Notes: a model not told the origin generated them from the letters alone. 64,000 nt of DNA from Pseudomonas urmiensis (GCF_014268815.2 NZ_JABWRE020000001.1:2795001-2859000), one strand, 5' to 3'; counted from the stretch's first letter, positions 45,614-54,965 are shown. Numbers and translations are program-made.

Positions 45614-46903
45614 ATGCATAGCCTCGACGACCTCAGAGCCGGCCGCCTGCGCGGCATCCCCCGCCTTAACCTCAAGCAAGGCCTCGAGCAGTTCCCCGAG
45701 GAAATCTTCGCGCTGGCCGAGAGCCTGGAAATACTCGACCTGAGCGACAATGCCCTGAGCACACTGCCCGAGGATCTGCATCGGCTGACCCGGCTCAAAG
45801 TGCTGTTCTGCTCCAACAACCGCTTCAACCACCTGCCCGAGGCGCTGGGACGCTGCGCCAAGCTTGAGACCATTGGCTTCAGGAGCAATCAGATCAGCGA
45901 GGTGAGCGGCGCCGCGCTGCCGCCCAGCGTGCGGGCGCTGATCCTCACGGACAACGCGCTTGAACGCTTGCCAGACAGCCTGGGCCAATGCCATCAGTTG
46001 CAAAAGCTGATGCTGACCGGCAATCGCCTGAGCGCCCTGCCCGCAAGCCTGGCTGATTGCCAACGGCTGGAGCTGTTGCGTATCGCCAGCAATCGCCTCA
46101 CCAGCCTGCCCGACTGGCTGCTGCGAATGCCGCGCCTGGCCTGGTTGGCCTATGCCGGTAACCCGCTACCGGAGGGCTTTGTCGCGCCCCCTGTGGATGC
46201 CCCGTGCCCGAGCATTGCCTGGCAAGACATCGAGCTTGGGGCAGAGCTCGGTCGCGGCGCTTCCGGCTTGATCCACCTTGCGCACTGGCGCGGCCAGGAC
46301 GCGCCACTGGCGGTCAAACTGTACAAAGGGGCGATTACCAGCGACGGCTCGCCCCTGGCGGAAATGAGCGCCTGCATCGCTGCCGGTGATCACCCGCAAC
46401 TGGTGCGCCTGGCCGGACGCATCGATGACCATCCGCAACAGTTACCGGCCCTGGCCATGCAGTTGATCCCCGCCCATTGGCACAACCTCGCCGGGCCGCC
46501 GAGCCTTGCCAGCTGCACCCGCGACCAGTATCCGGACGCACGCCGTTTATCGCCCACGGCGCTGCGCCGGCTGGCCCTGGGCATCGCCTCGGTCTGCGCG
46601 CACCTGCACGCCCGTGGCCTGAGCCATGGCGACCTGTATGCACACAACATCCTCTGCGATGACCACGGCCAGTGCCTGCTCGGCGACTTCGGCGCGGCCT
46701 CCTTCCACTCAACAGCCGAGCAGCCTGCCGCCATCCTTTTGCAGCGTTTGGAAGTACGCGCCTTCGGCATTCTTCTGAGCGAACTGCTGGCGCACTGCAC
46801 GCAGCCCGATGAGCAGCTGCAGGCTTTGGCCGAGCACTGCCAGCAGGCCGACGTCGCCCAGCGCCCAGGCTTCAGCGAACTGCTGGCGCTACTGGCGCAT
46901 TGA
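45614..46903 (+). CDS. leucine-rich-repeat protein kinase (eukaryotic-like)
   Basis: A protein of 429 aa. The first ~200 residues are six to seven leucine-rich repeats (LEILDLSDNALSTLPEDL, LKVLFCSNNRFNHLPEAL, LQKLMLTGNRLSALPASL). The rest is a Ser/Thr-kinase fold: glycine loop ELGRGASGLIHLAHW, the Lys in PLAVKLYKG, the catalytic loop LSHGDLYAHNILCD and the metal loop LGDFGAA. The HGDL catalytic loop is bacterial-kinase-like rather than HRD. No membrane segment is seen, so it should be cytoplasmic. I chose ATG 45614 because LRR homology begins just after it, although the ribosome site is weak. Substrate unknown. Confidence 0.85.
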   Translation: MHSLDDLRAGRLRGIPRLNLKQGLEQFPEEIFALAESLEILDLSDNALSTLPEDLHRLTRLKVLFCSNNRFNHLPEALGRCAKLETIGFRSNQISEVSGAALPPSVRALILTDNALERLPDSLGQCHQLQKLMLTGNRLSALPASLADCQRLELLRIASNRLTSLPDWLLRMPRLAWLAYAGNPLPEGFVAPPVDAPCPSIAWQDIELGAELGRGASGLIHLAHWRGQDAPLAVKLYKGAITSDGSPLAEMSACIAAGDHPQLVRLAGRIDDHPQQLPALAMQLIPAHWHNLAGPPSLASCTRDQYPDARRLSPTALRRLALGIASVCAHLHARGLSHGDLYAHNILCDDHGQCLLGDFGAASFHSTAEQPAAILLQRLEVRAFGILLSELLAHCTQPDEQLQALAEHCQQADVAQRPGFSELLALLAH

Positions 46904-47003
46904 GCGGCCACTGCGCGGGGCAGGCGGCAAAGCCAACACGCCGCTGCCCCAATCCGGTGCGAAGCCTCTAGAATAGCCGCCACCTACCTCAACGAGCTCA
47001 GCC

Positions 47004-47870
47004 ATGGACATCGATCAGGCCCGTACCTTCCTGGAAATCGTCCGTTGCGGCAGCCTGGTCGCCGCCGCCGAGCGCCTGTTCGTCTCGCAAACGGCGATCA
47101 CCGCGCGGGTCCAGCGCCTGGAGCAGCAGCTGGGCTGCCAACTGTTCGTGCGCAGCCGCAGCGGCGCCAGCTTGACCAGCGACGGCGAAGCGTTCGTCAC
47201 CTACGCCAACCAGCTGGTCGAGACCTGGGAGGCGGCGCGCCGCGACCTGCCGCTGCCGCAGGGCTGCCAGCAAGTGCTGCATCTCGGTGGTGAAGTGAGC
47301 CTGGGCAATCCGATGCTGCTCGACTGGGTCAGCGCCCTGCACCGCGAGCTGCCGAGTCACGCGATTCGCAGCGAGGTCAGCGACGGCGAGTCGCTGCTGC
47401 GCAAAGTGGAGATGGGCCTGCTGGACGCGGCATTGGTCTATCAGCCGACCTACGGGCCGGGCCTGCAGGTCGAGCAGTTGATGGAAGAAAAGCTCATCCG
47501 CATCCGCCGCGTCGATCTGCCCGAGCCCTACATCTATATCGACTGGGGCGAAGCTTTTCGCCGCCAGCACGACGCCGCCCTGCCCGACTGTGCCCGCGCG
47601 GCGCTGAGCTTCAACCTCGGCCCACTGGCCTTGCAGTTCATTCTCGACCAGGGCGGCAGCGGCTATTTCCGTACCCGCGTGGTCCAGGCGTACCTGGACA
47701 GCGGCGTGTTCGAGCGGGTGCCGCAGGCGCCGGAGTTCACCTACCCGACCTTCCTGGTGTATGCCCGCAAACGCGACAGCGAGGCCTTGCAGCAGGCCTT
47801 CAGCGTGCTGCGCCGGCAAGTCGCCGCCGGCGCCAGCGATTGGTCACAGCGCTGGGACCCGATCATCTGA
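47004..47870 (+). CDS. LysR-family transcriptional regulator
   Basis: A protein of 288 aa. The N-terminal winged helix (ARTFLEIVRCGSLVAAAERL, then FVSQTAITARVQRLEQQLG) is typical of LysR regulators; the remainder is the periplasmic-binding-like effector domain, here with GLLDAALVYQPTYGPGLQVE. The target is not evident: no divergent gene lies across a shared promoter. Its 3' end overlaps the convergent HPP-CBS gene by 27 bases. Confidence 0.9.
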   Translation: MDIDQARTFLEIVRCGSLVAAAERLFVSQTAITARVQRLEQQLGCQLFVRSRSGASLTSDGEAFVTYANQLVETWEAARRDLPLPQGCQQVLHLGGEVSLGNPMLLDWVSALHRELPSHAIRSEVSDGESLLRKVEMGLLDAALVYQPTYGPGLQVEQLMEEKLIRIRRVDLPEPYIYIDWGEAFRRQHDAALPDCARAALSFNLGPLALQFILDQGGSGYFRTRVVQAYLDSGVFERVPQAPEFTYPTFLVYARKRDSEALQQAFSVLRRQVAAGASDWSQRWDPII

Positions 47871-49001
47871 TTTCAGCGCAGCGGCGTTGAGCAAGTGTCG
47901 CTTGAGCCCGGCGATCAGGTCGCTCTGGGTGATGACCCCGACCAGGCTGTCGCCATCGAGCACCGGCAGGCAGTGCAGGCCCTGCTCGCTGAGCAGCGGC
48001 AACAGCCGCTCCAGCGGGTGCTGGCTGCTGACGCTGACCACCCGCCGACTCATCACCTGCTCCATCAGCACCGGCTTGCGCCGCAGCACGCCGCGCCAGC
48101 TGAAACGCCCACGAGCCATGGCCGGGCCAACCAGGTCGCTAAGGCTGACGATGCCCACCAGGCGGCCTTGATCAAGCACTGGCAGGGTCTTGAGGTGATG
48201 GCTGGCGAGCATCTTCCAGGCTTGCTCCAAGGTGGTGTGCTTGCTGGCGAACTGAATATCCCGCGACATCACCGAGGCGGCGGTGATCCCGCCCAGGCTG
48301 CGCTGCAAGGCGTGTTGCTCGGTGGCGAGGATGATCCGCTCCAGCTCGTCGCGGGTGACGTCGACGAACTCGCCGATGTCTTCCAGCGCCTGGTCGAGGT
48401 CGGCGCTGTTGATACCGACGCGCTCGCTGGGTAATGGATCGTGGGTGTGATGCAGGTCTTTACGCGGCAAGGGGCCCTTGGGGTAGCGCACCCCGGTCAG
48501 GCGGTTGTAGAGCACCGCAACCGTGATCAGGATCAGCGCGTTGAGCATGATCGGCTCGAGCAGGTGATCGCCTAGCGCAACCAGCCCTGAGTCGGCCAAC
48601 ACCGCACTGACCGCCACGCCACCACCGGGTGGATGCAGGCAGCGTAGCAGGCACATCACCAGGATCGAGATGCCCAGGGCGGCGCCAGCGACCCACAGCT
48701 CGCTACCAAAACCATGGCGCATCGCCAGGCCCACCGCACCGGCCAGGGCATAGCTGCCCAGCACCGGCCAGGGTTGCGCCAAAGGCCCGGAGTGCACTGC
48801 GAACACCAGCACCGCAGTGGCGGCCAGGGGGCCGAGCAGGTGTAACGCGATGGAGGGGCCGTAGGCCAGGCTGCACAACCAACCGGCCAGGAACAGGCCA
48901 AGCAGTGCGCCGAGGCCGGCACGTAGCCATTCTTTGCGGGGGATATTCAGAGGCGCCGGCAACAGGCGCTGCAATCGACTTTCAGGACGCGAGGCAGACA
49001 T
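47844..49001 (-). CDS. HPP-family membrane protein with two CBS domains
   Basis: A protein of 385 aa. Residues ~25-170 hold four or five hydrophobic segments with the family signature RCLHPPGGGVAVSAVL. Residues ~240-375 are a CBS pair (AASVMSRDIQFASKHTTLEQ, LPVLDQGRLVGIVSLSDLVG; then VMSRRVVSVSSQHPLERL, CLPVLDGDSLVGVITQSDL). HPP proteins have been linked to nitrite transport in plastids and cyanobacteria; whether that applies here is unknown. CBS domains usually bind adenine nucleotides and may gate the transporter. Confidence 0.87.
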   Translation of the reverse strand: MSASRPESRLQRLLPAPLNIPRKEWLRAGLGALLGLFLAGWLCSLAYGPSIALHLLGPLAATAVLVFAVHSGPLAQPWPVLGSYALAGAVGLAMRHGFGSELWVAGAALGISILVMCLLRCLHPPGGGVAVSAVLADSGLVALGDHLLEPIMLNALILITVAVLYNRLTGVRYPKGPLPRKDLHHTHDPLPSERVGINSADLDQALEDIGEFVDVTRDELERIILATEQHALQRSLGGITAASVMSRDIQFASKHTTLEQAWKMLASHHLKTLPVLDQGRLVGIVSLSDLVGPAMARGRFSWRGVLRRKPVLMEQVMSRRVVSVSSQHPLERLLPLLSEQGLHCLPVLDGDSLVGVITQSDLIAGLKRHLLNAAALKSDDRVPAL

Positions 49002-49040
49002 CGGGCAGTTGATCGTGTTCCAGGGGTTGATGGGTTATGT

Positions 49041-49077
49041 TTTTTAAAAAGAAAGCCCAGCCGCAATTGGCCTGGGC
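49041..49077 (-). terminator. Rho-independent terminator on the minus strand
   Basis: On the minus strand GCCCAGGCC pairs with GGCTGGGC (stem 49055-49077) and is followed by CTTTCTTTTT. It lies between the two-component operon and the HPP-CBS gene and would stop transcription from the former. Confidence 0.7.
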
Positions 49078-49239
49078 CCTGTATTGCAGATGCAATCGCT
49101 AAGGGGTTCCGTCCGTGGAGATGGAAACTGGTAAGTTTCGTGGCAGGGATTGTGCCGGGCGCACCGTTTTGGGGCCAATTCAAAAAAATGCGCTTGAGCT
49201 GCAATATTTTTGCAGGGTGGGACGTGGGCTGGCAGGGCC

Positions 49240-49325
49240 GGCCTCATCGCGGGGCGAGCCCGCTCCCACGAATGTGCGGCTAGGTCGACGATGGCGTGGG
49301 AGCGGGCTTGCCCCGCGATGAGGCC
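49240..49325. repeat. inverted REP pair (31-bp arms)
   Basis: Arms at 49240-49270 and 49295-49325 are complementary with one mismatch. They lie just downstream of the sensor kinase stop. The rest of the 340-base gap holds the terminator noted separately and no coding sequence. Confidence 0.9.
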
Positions 49326-49342
49326 CCGGCGAACGACGAAAT

Positions 49343-50662
49343 TCAGCGCCCCTTGCGCGGCAGCTCGATGCTTACCCGCAACCCACCCAGGGGACTTTGC
49401 AGCAAGGCGATGCGCCCGCCCCAGGCCTCGACGATATCGCGCACGATGCCAAGGCCCAGGCCATGCCCATCGACCTGCTCGTCGAGCCGCGATCCGCGCT
49501 CAAGCACCTGCATGCGGTTGGCTTCGGGAATCCCCGGGCCGTCATCGTCGACCCACAGCTGATAGCCATCGCTCGTCTGGGCAATGCCAAGGCGCACTTC
49601 GCTGTCGGCCCACTTGCAGGCGTTGTCCAACAGATTACCGAGCAGCTCCAGCAAATCTTCGCGGTCCCACGGCAGCAGCAACCCCGGTGCGACATCGCGC
49701 TCGAGCAACAGCCCTTCACCATGGATCATGCCCAAGGTTGCCAGCAGCGCCGGCAGTTCTGCATCACAGTCGAACTGCGCGCCCGGCAGCGCATCGCCGG
49801 CCAGCCGGGCCCGGTTTAGTTCGCGGGTCAGGCGTTGCTGGATCTGTTCCAGCTGCTCACGCATCTGCGCCTGCACCTCGGGCAGATCCTTGAGCCGTTC
49901 ACTGGAGGCCAGACTGATCAATACCGCCAGCGGCGTTTTCAGTGCGTGGCCGAGGTTGCCCAAGGCATTGCGCGAGCGTCGCAGGCTGTCTTCGGTGTGC
50001 GCCAGCAGGTGGTTGACCTGATCCACCAGCGGTTGCAACTCACTGGGCACCTGGGCATCCAGCTGAGAGCGCTGGCCTTGCTGCAACTGGGCGATCTGCT
50101 GGCGGGCGCGCTCCAGTGGGCGCAGTGAGCGGGTCACGGTGATGCGCTGCAACACCAGCACCAGCACCAGCGCCACCAGGCCCATGCCTAGACCAATCTG
50201 CTGCATCCGGCGAAAGCCATCGCGCACGGGTGAATAGTCTTGGGCGACGCTGATCGAGATGTCCTGCCCCAGGCGCCGGTAATCGGCGCGAAAGGCCAGC
50301 AGCTGCTGGCCTTCTGGCCCTAGCTCATGGCTGTCTTCCAGGCCGGGCTTGGACGGCTTGGGCATGTCCAGGTCCCACAGCGAACGTGAGCGCCAGGTGC
50401 CCTTGTCGAAGTCGATGCGGAAGTAATAACCAGAGAAGGGCCGCTGGTAGGCGGCAGACACCCGCCGCTCGTCCAGCTGCAGGCCGTTGGGGCCGCGCAC
50501 CATGGCTACCAGCAGGTTCTCGCTTTCCTTGCGCAGGCCGGTTTCCAGGTAGCGTTGCAGGCCTACCTCGAACAGCCACAAAGTCAACTGGGCCAAGGCC
50601 AGGCCGACCACCACCAGCACCGCGACCAGGCCCAGGCTCAGGCGCGCCTGAATCGACTTCAC
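49343..50662 (-). CDS. membrane sensor histidine kinase, BqsS/CarS-like
   Basis: A protein of 439 aa. It has a membrane segment at ~7-30, a periplasmic domain of ~125 residues, a second membrane segment at ~153-172 ([14 protein letters not shown]), a HAMP-like linker, the H-box [13 protein letters not shown] and an ATPase with [24 protein letters not shown] and [13 protein letters not shown]. It starts with GTG, overlapping the regulator stop as GTGA. Placing it with two PepSY genes matches the P. aeruginosa bqsRS/carRS locus (ferrous iron and calcium sensing). The exact RExxE iron motif is not seen; the nearest is RKESE at 44-48. Confidence 0.83.
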   Translation of the reverse strand: MKSIQARLSLGLVAVLVVVGLALAQLTLWLFEVGLQRYLETGLRKESENLLVAMVRGPNGLQLDERRVSAAYQRPFSGYYFRIDFDKGTWRSRSLWDLDMPKPSKPGLEDSHELGPEGQQLLAFRADYRRLGQDISISVAQDYSPVRDGFRRMQQIGLGMGLVALVLVLVLQRITVTRSLRPLERARQQIAQLQQGQRSQLDAQVPSELQPLVDQVNHLLAHTEDSLRRSRNALGNLGHALKTPLAVLISLASSERLKDLPEVQAQMREQLEQIQQRLTRELNRARLAGDALPGAQFDCDAELPALLATLGMIHGEGLLLERDVAPGLLLPWDREDLLELLGNLLDNACKWADSEVRLGIAQTSDGYQLWVDDDGPGIPEANRMQVLERGSRLDEQVDGHGLGLGIVRDIVEAWGGRIALLQSPLGGLRVSIELPRKGR

Positions 50663-51327
50663 TGGCTGTTCCCGGCGTAGACGTAGCCCTGGCCGCGACG
50701 GGTCTCGATCACGCTGCGCCCGAGTTTGCGTCGCAGGTGATTGACGTGCACTTCGAGCACGTTGGAATCGCGCTCGGTCTCGCCGTCATACAGGTGCTCG
50801 GCCAAGTGGCTCTTGGACAACACCTGCCCCGGATGCAGCATGAAGTAGCGCAGCAGGCGAAACTCGGCGGCGGTCAGCTGGATGTCGACACCTTCGCGGC
50901 TGACGCATTGCCGCCCCTCATCCAGATGCAGCCCGGCAGCTTCCAACTTCGGCTGGTTGGCCAGGCCCCGCGCACGGCGCAGCAAGGCCTGGATGCGCAG
51001 TTGCAGCTCTTCGGGGTGGAACGGTTTGCTCAAGTAATCGTCGGCCCCGGCCTTGAGCCCTTCGATGCGCTCGGCCCAGGAGCCGCGCGCGGTGAGGATC
51101 AATACCGGGGTGGCCAGGCCTGCCGCGCGCCATTGGGCCAACACCTCCAACCCCGGCAACCCGGGCAAGCCCAGGTCGAGGATGATCAGGTCATAGGGTT
51201 CGCTTTGGCCCTGGTACACCGCATCGCGGCCATCGGCCAGCCAGTCCACGGCGTAGCCCTGGCGTTGCAGGCCCACCGTCAGTTCGTCCGCCAGGGGGAC
51301 ATTGTCCTCGACAAGCAGCAGGCGCAT
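50659..51327 (-). CDS. OmpR-family response regulator, BqsR/CarR-like
   Basis: A protein of 222 aa with a receiver domain (Asp7-8 pocket VEDN, acceptor Asp51 in [17 protein letters not shown], Lys in [10 protein letters not shown]) and a C-terminal winged helix ([47 protein letters not shown]). It directly follows the PepSY stop and overlaps the kinase gene, so all four genes form one tight operon. It probably controls envelope or metal-response genes, as BqsR/CarR does in P. aeruginosa. Confidence 0.88.
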   Translation of the reverse strand: MRLLLVEDNVPLADELTVGLQRQGYAVDWLADGRDAVYQGQSEPYDLIILDLGLPGLPGLEVLAQWRAAGLATPVLILTARGSWAERIEGLKAGADDYLSKPFHPEELQLRIQALLRRARGLANQPKLEAAGLHLDEGRQCVSREGVDIQLTAAEFRLLRYFMLHPGQVLSKSHLAEHLYDGETERDSNVLEVHVNHLRRKLGRSVIETRRGQGYVYAGNSQ

Positions 51328-51642
51328 TCAGTCGTCTTCCTCGTCTTTGAGCAGCACGCCACTGCGGGCGTCCAGCTTGATCTCGCGCACTACGCCGGCA
51401 GGGGTCAGCAACTCGACTTCATACTCGTAACGGTTGTGCTTTTCTTCCAGCTCCGCCTCCAACAGCCGCGCCCCGGGGTAACGCCCCAGGGCGGACTCGA
51501 GCAGTTGCTCAAGCGGCAGGATGATGCCCTTTTGCCGCAGCTCAAGGGCTTCATCCTGGTCAAGGTCACGGGCCACGGCCAGCGAACAGACGGTCATCAG
51601 CGCAAGGGCGAGGTAGCGCGCCGTTCGCGGTACAGGGTTCAT
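51328..51642 (-). CDS. PepSY-domain periplasmic protein (second)
   Basis: A protein of 104 aa with a signal peptide (YLALALMTVCSLAVARD) and one PepSY domain (YEYEVELLTPAGVVREIKLDARSG, shown here by VVREIKLDARSGVLL). Its start overlaps the preceding PepSY gene's stop as TGATG, and its stop abuts the regulator start. PepSY domains often inhibit proteases or sense envelope signals; here it may bind the sensor's periplasmic domain, which is inference. It ends in an acidic tail (LLKDEEDD). Confidence 0.85.
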   Translation of the reverse strand: MNPVPRTARYLALALMTVCSLAVARDLDQDEALELRQKGIILPLEQLLESALGRYPGARLLEAELEEKHNRYEYEVELLTPAGVVREIKLDARSGVLLKDEEDD

Positions 51643-51950
51643 CAGTTATCCCGAGCGTCCTTGAGTACTTCACCGGTCTTGGCGTCCAGGTCCACGTCCC
51701 ACTCGACGTTCTGCGCATCACGCAGCTCGACCTTGTAGATGTAGCGGCCGTACTCGTCTTCGAGTTCCGAATCGGTGACGGTGGCGCCTGGGTGCTTGGC
51801 GACCGCCTTGGCCTTCAATTCGTCCAGCGACATGATGGTCTTGGCGTTGACCAGCTTGACCACTTCGTCAGGCTGGACGTCTTTGGCCAGGGCAACGTTG
51901 GCGCCAAAGGCCAGGGCAGCGGCGGTGAACAGGGCAGTCAAAGTTTTCAT
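51642..51950 (-). CDS. PepSY-domain periplasmic protein (first)
   Basis: A protein of 102 aa with a signal peptide (LTALFTAAALAFGANVALA) and one PepSY domain (YIYKVELRDAQNVEWDVDLD, then AKTGEVLKD). GGAGAG precedes ATG 51950. It is the first gene of the operon. It resembles the next gene in layout but is only moderately similar, so the pair is an old duplication. The promoter region is shared with the divergent patatin-like gene. Confidence 0.87.
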   Translation of the reverse strand: MKTLTALFTAAALAFGANVALAKDVQPDEVVKLVNAKTIMSLDELKAKAVAKHPGATVTDSELEDEYGRYIYKVELRDAQNVEWDVDLDAKTGEVLKDARDN

Positions 51951-52103
51951 GAGGGTCTCTCCGTCGAGATGTGTAATTTGTCTACGGGGTTAAGATTAAC
52001 CACCGGTCCTTAACTCAACCTGAAAACAGCTGGCGCCATGATAGCGCAGCGCGTTAGCCGCCGGTTCCCTATAATGCCCCGCTTGTTAGCCGCGAGGTCG
52101 TGC

Positions 52104-53183
52104 ATGAGCGCCATCCATATCAAGTCCCCTGCCCTGACGTTCAAGGCGGGCAAGCGTGCCTTGCAACAGATCCGCGAGCGCGGCCTGCGCGCCGCCGATG
52201 TGGGCGTGGTGCCTGGTGCTGCGGGCGGGCCAAAGCCGCTGGGGATCCAAGGGCTGGACCTAGCGCTGTTCGGTGAGTGGCTGCCTTCGGCGCCGCGCCA
52301 GCGGGCATTGATTGGCGCCTCGATCGGCTCCTGGCGCTTTGCAAGTGCCTGCCTCAATGACCCGGTTGCCGGCCTGCGCCGCCTGGGCGAGCTGTATACC
52401 GAGCAAGACTTCGCCAAGGGCGTGACGCCCGCCGAAATCAGCCGCAGCTGCCAACGCATGCTCGATGACCTGTTGCAGGGCAACGATGGGCAGATCCTGG
52501 CCAATGCGCACTACCGGCTGAACATCATGGTGGTGAAAAGCCACGGCCTGCTGGCCGACGACCATCGCGCTCGGCTAGGGCTGGGCTTGTCTTCGGTGAT
52601 TGCCAGCAACCTGCTTGGGCGCGCCCGGCTGGGCCGGCATTTCGAACGGATCATCCTGCATGACGGGCGTTCGCCACCGCCGCTGGATGAGCTGACCGAC
52701 TTCCCCTCGCGCTACCTGCCGCTGGACCTGGCCAACCTGCGCCACGCCCTGCTCGCCTCGGGTTCGATCCCCATGGTCATGCACGGGGTGCGTGATATTC
52801 CAGGCGCTGGCAGCGGCACCTACCGTGACGGCGGCTTGCTCGACTACCACCTGGACCTGCCCTACCGCGGCGATGACCTGGTGATCTACCCGCACTTCAC
52901 CGACAAGGTGGTGCCCGGCTGGTTCGACAAGGCCCTGCCCTGGCGCAAGGGTGACGCCACGCGGCTGCAGAATGTGTTGCTGATGACCCCCTCTGCGCAC
53001 TACCTGGCGGCCCTGCCCTACGGCAAGCTACCTGACCGCAACGACTTCAAGCGGTTCATGGGCGATGCGCCAAGCCGCAAGCGCTATTGGTACAAGGCGA
53101 TTGCCGAGAGCCAGCGATTGGGCGATGAGTTACTCGAGTTGATCGCCACCGGGCGGCTGCACGAACGGCTGCAACCGTTGTAG
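52104..53183 (+). CDS. patatin-like phospholipase family protein
   Basis: A protein of 359 aa. The oxyanion loop is VVPGAAGGPKPLG (38-47), the nucleophile elbow GASIG gives Ser73, and the catalytic Asp is in TYRDGGLLDYH. This Ser-Asp dyad layout is that of patatin lipases; no signal peptide is seen. ATG 52104 follows GAGG and matches the start of similarity; the frame upstream is rich in Arg and not convincing. Substrate unknown; it would act on cytoplasmic or inner-leaflet lipid. It is the last gene before the prophage. Confidence 0.82.
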   Translation: MSAIHIKSPALTFKAGKRALQQIRERGLRAADVGVVPGAAGGPKPLGIQGLDLALFGEWLPSAPRQRALIGASIGSWRFASACLNDPVAGLRRLGELYTEQDFAKGVTPAEISRSCQRMLDDLLQGNDGQILANAHYRLNIMVVKSHGLLADDHRARLGLGLSSVIASNLLGRARLGRHFERIILHDGRSPPPLDELTDFPSRYLPLDLANLRHALLASGSIPMVMHGVRDIPGAGSGTYRDGGLLDYHLDLPYRGDDLVIYPHFTDKVVPGWFDKALPWRKGDATRLQNVLLMTPSAHYLAALPYGKLPDRNDFKRFMGDAPSRKRYWYKAIAESQRLGDELLELIATGRLHERLQPL

Positions 53184-53418
53184 CGGGCATGCTGGTAGAA
53201 TCGCCGTCAGCATTTTTTACAAGAGTCTCTACAGCGTGGAAATCTTCAAGGATTCCACTATGGATTCCCGCCGAAAACCGAGCGATACCACAGACAGCCA
53301 TGGCGCCCTGAATGCGGCGTCATTGGCGTATCGCCGCGTACCACTCTGTACCTTCCCAATCCCAAAAACGTAGTACATCATCCAGTACATCAGACAGACA
53401 GCGAGAGGCAATGTACTA
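53184..53418. other. probable attL region of the prophage
   Basis: 235 bases separate the patatin gene from the integrase. An open frame (GTG 53236 or ATG 53260 to TAG 53371) of at most 45 codons begins MDSRRKPSDTTDSHGAL and could be the truncated 5' end of a host gene, but no family was recognised. No tRNA or tmRNA 3' end is visible. At the integrase side lie TAGTACAT (53371-53378) and its complement ATGTACTA (53411-53418), plus AGTACATCA twice (53372, 53384), possible arm-type or regulator sites. Confidence 0.5.
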
Positions 53419-54597
53419 GTGGCGCTTACGGACACCGCGGCCAGGCAGGCCAAGCCCCGGGAAAAGGGCTACACCCTTGCGGACTCGCTCGGGCTAACGC
53501 TGTACATCGCTGACACTGGCGTAAAGAGCTGGCATTTCAGGTTCACATGGCTGGGCAAGCAGGCCAGGATTTCGCTTGGGACTTACCCAGAGATAGGCTT
53601 GAAGGAGGCGCGTTCGCGGCGGGACGAAGCGCGCGAAGAGGTTGCACGGGGAACTGACCCGCGCGAATCAAGGAGGGTGAAGAAGACAGAGCGCCTTGGC
53701 GCCCAGGAGAGGACATTCCGCCGCGTCTATGACGAGTGGCTGGAATTCAGGAAGGGAAGCCTGACCGAATCGACGGTCAAAGTCATTTCGAATGCTATGG
53801 AGCTGGATGTACTGCCGGCCTTCGGACTGCGCCAGATCGATTCGATCAAACGGTCTGATGTGATCACGCTGATCCGCCGGATCGAGCGGCGCGGATCGGT
53901 GACCACCGCCGTCAAGACCAGGCAGTGGATGGCTCAGGTGTTCAGGTATGCCATCGCCACCGGAATGATTGAGAACAACCCTACGGCGGAAATGCACACT
54001 GTCACCGAGAAAATGGCGCCGCACAAAAACCGGCCGTTCCTCGCCTTCTCGGAGATGCCGACCATCATCAAGGCTATTGAGGGCAGCCACTCGGGCCTCC
54101 AGCTGCAATGCGCCACCAAGCTCCTAATCCTCACAGCCTGCCGACCGGCAGAGGTGCGCAAGGCCGAGTGGTCGGAGATAGACCTGAACACGGCCACCTG
54201 GTCGATCCCGGCCATCAAGATGAAAATGCGCCGCCCCCACGTGGTGCCACTGTCGAGCCAGGCCGTCGAGATTCTGCGCGCAATGCTGCCGATATCTGGC
54301 GGGATGAAATACGTGTTCCCTAACCGCTCAGATGCCGTGCGGCCGATCGGCATCAACTACGCCGTGAACCTGCTGGACCGATGCGGCTACACCGGACGCC
54401 AGTCGCCGCATGGGTTCCGGCACCTGTTTTCCACTGAGATGAACAGTCGCGGATACAACAAGGACTGGATTGAGCGGCAGCTGGCCCACGCAGATAGCAG
54501 CTCAATCCGTGACGTGTACAACCACGCCACATATATAGAGCAGCGCCGCGAGATGATGCAGGCATGGGCGGATATGGTCTTTCCTGCCGATGACTAA
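53419..54597 (+). CDS. int: P4-type tyrosine integrase
   Basis: A protein of 392 aa. The N-terminal DUF4102 arm-binding domain (YTLADSLGLTLYIADTGVKS, then GKQARISLGTYPEIGLKEAR) precedes a core-binding domain and the catalytic domain with TACRPAEVRKAEW (first Arg), HGFRHLFST (HxxR), LAHADSS and the Tyr in NHATYIEQRREMM. The start is GTG 53419 with AGAGG upstream. It points into the prophage and marks its left end. P4-type integrases usually target tRNA or tmRNA genes; none is visible on this side. Confidence 0.95.
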   Translation: MALTDTAARQAKPREKGYTLADSLGLTLYIADTGVKSWHFRFTWLGKQARISLGTYPEIGLKEARSRRDEAREEVARGTDPRESRRVKKTERLGAQERTFRRVYDEWLEFRKGSLTESTVKVISNAMELDVLPAFGLRQIDSIKRSDVITLIRRIERRGSVTTAVKTRQWMAQVFRYAIATGMIENNPTAEMHTVTEKMAPHKNRPFLAFSEMPTIIKAIEGSHSGLQLQCATKLLILTACRPAEVRKAEWSEIDLNTATWSIPAIKMKMRRPHVVPLSSQAVEILRAMLPISGGMKYVFPNRSDAVRPIGINYAVNLLDRCGYTGRQSPHGFRHLFSTEMNSRGYNKDWIERQLAHADSSSIRDVYNHATYIEQRREMMQAWADMVFPADD

Positions 54598-54869
54598 CCT
54601 TGGCTGCCAAGCTCGGCAAGCCTGACCTGGGCAGAATGCTCAATCGCCAGATACAGCCGCTCGATCGCATGGGCTGGCAACGCCTTCAGTACCTCAAGCG
54701 CCTCGACCAAGCTCTCAGCCCGCGCCTGGGCGATCAGGCAGTTGACCGCCGTATCGCAGGTCTCGATCTCAGCGATCCGCTTGCGCAGCAGCCCATGGAT
54801 CTCCGGCGGCATGACGATGCCCGGCAGGAACTCGCCGTGCTCAGGGCTTCCGTAACGACCACTCACCAT
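54594..54869 (-). CDS. hypothetical prophage protein, 91 aa
   Basis: A small soluble protein, helical by eye (HGLLRKRIAEIETCDTAVNC, EALEVLKALPAHAIERLYLA). AGGAGAG lies before ATG 54869. Its stop overlaps the integrase stop by 4 bases, convergent. The motif IVMPPEIHGLLRKRI is found in small phage proteins of Pseudomonas as far as I recall. No function can be given. Confidence 0.65.
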   Translation of the reverse strand: MVSGRYGSPEHGEFLPGIVMPPEIHGLLRKRIAEIETCDTAVNCLIAQARAESLVEALEVLKALPAHAIERLYLAIEHSAQVRLAELGSQG

Positions 54870-54965
54870 AATCTCTCCTTTTGCTGGAGAGCCCAGTATA
54901 GATGGGCTGGCAGGCCAGGCCGGCTGGTCGACTTCTCGTCGCTAACGGGGCACCATTCCTTGCCT

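Noticed and set aside
53236..53373. A 45-codon frame before the integrase as a real gene.
   Set aside because: No family, weak ribosome site, position at the prophage junction. I treat it as att-region sequence, possibly a truncated host gene.
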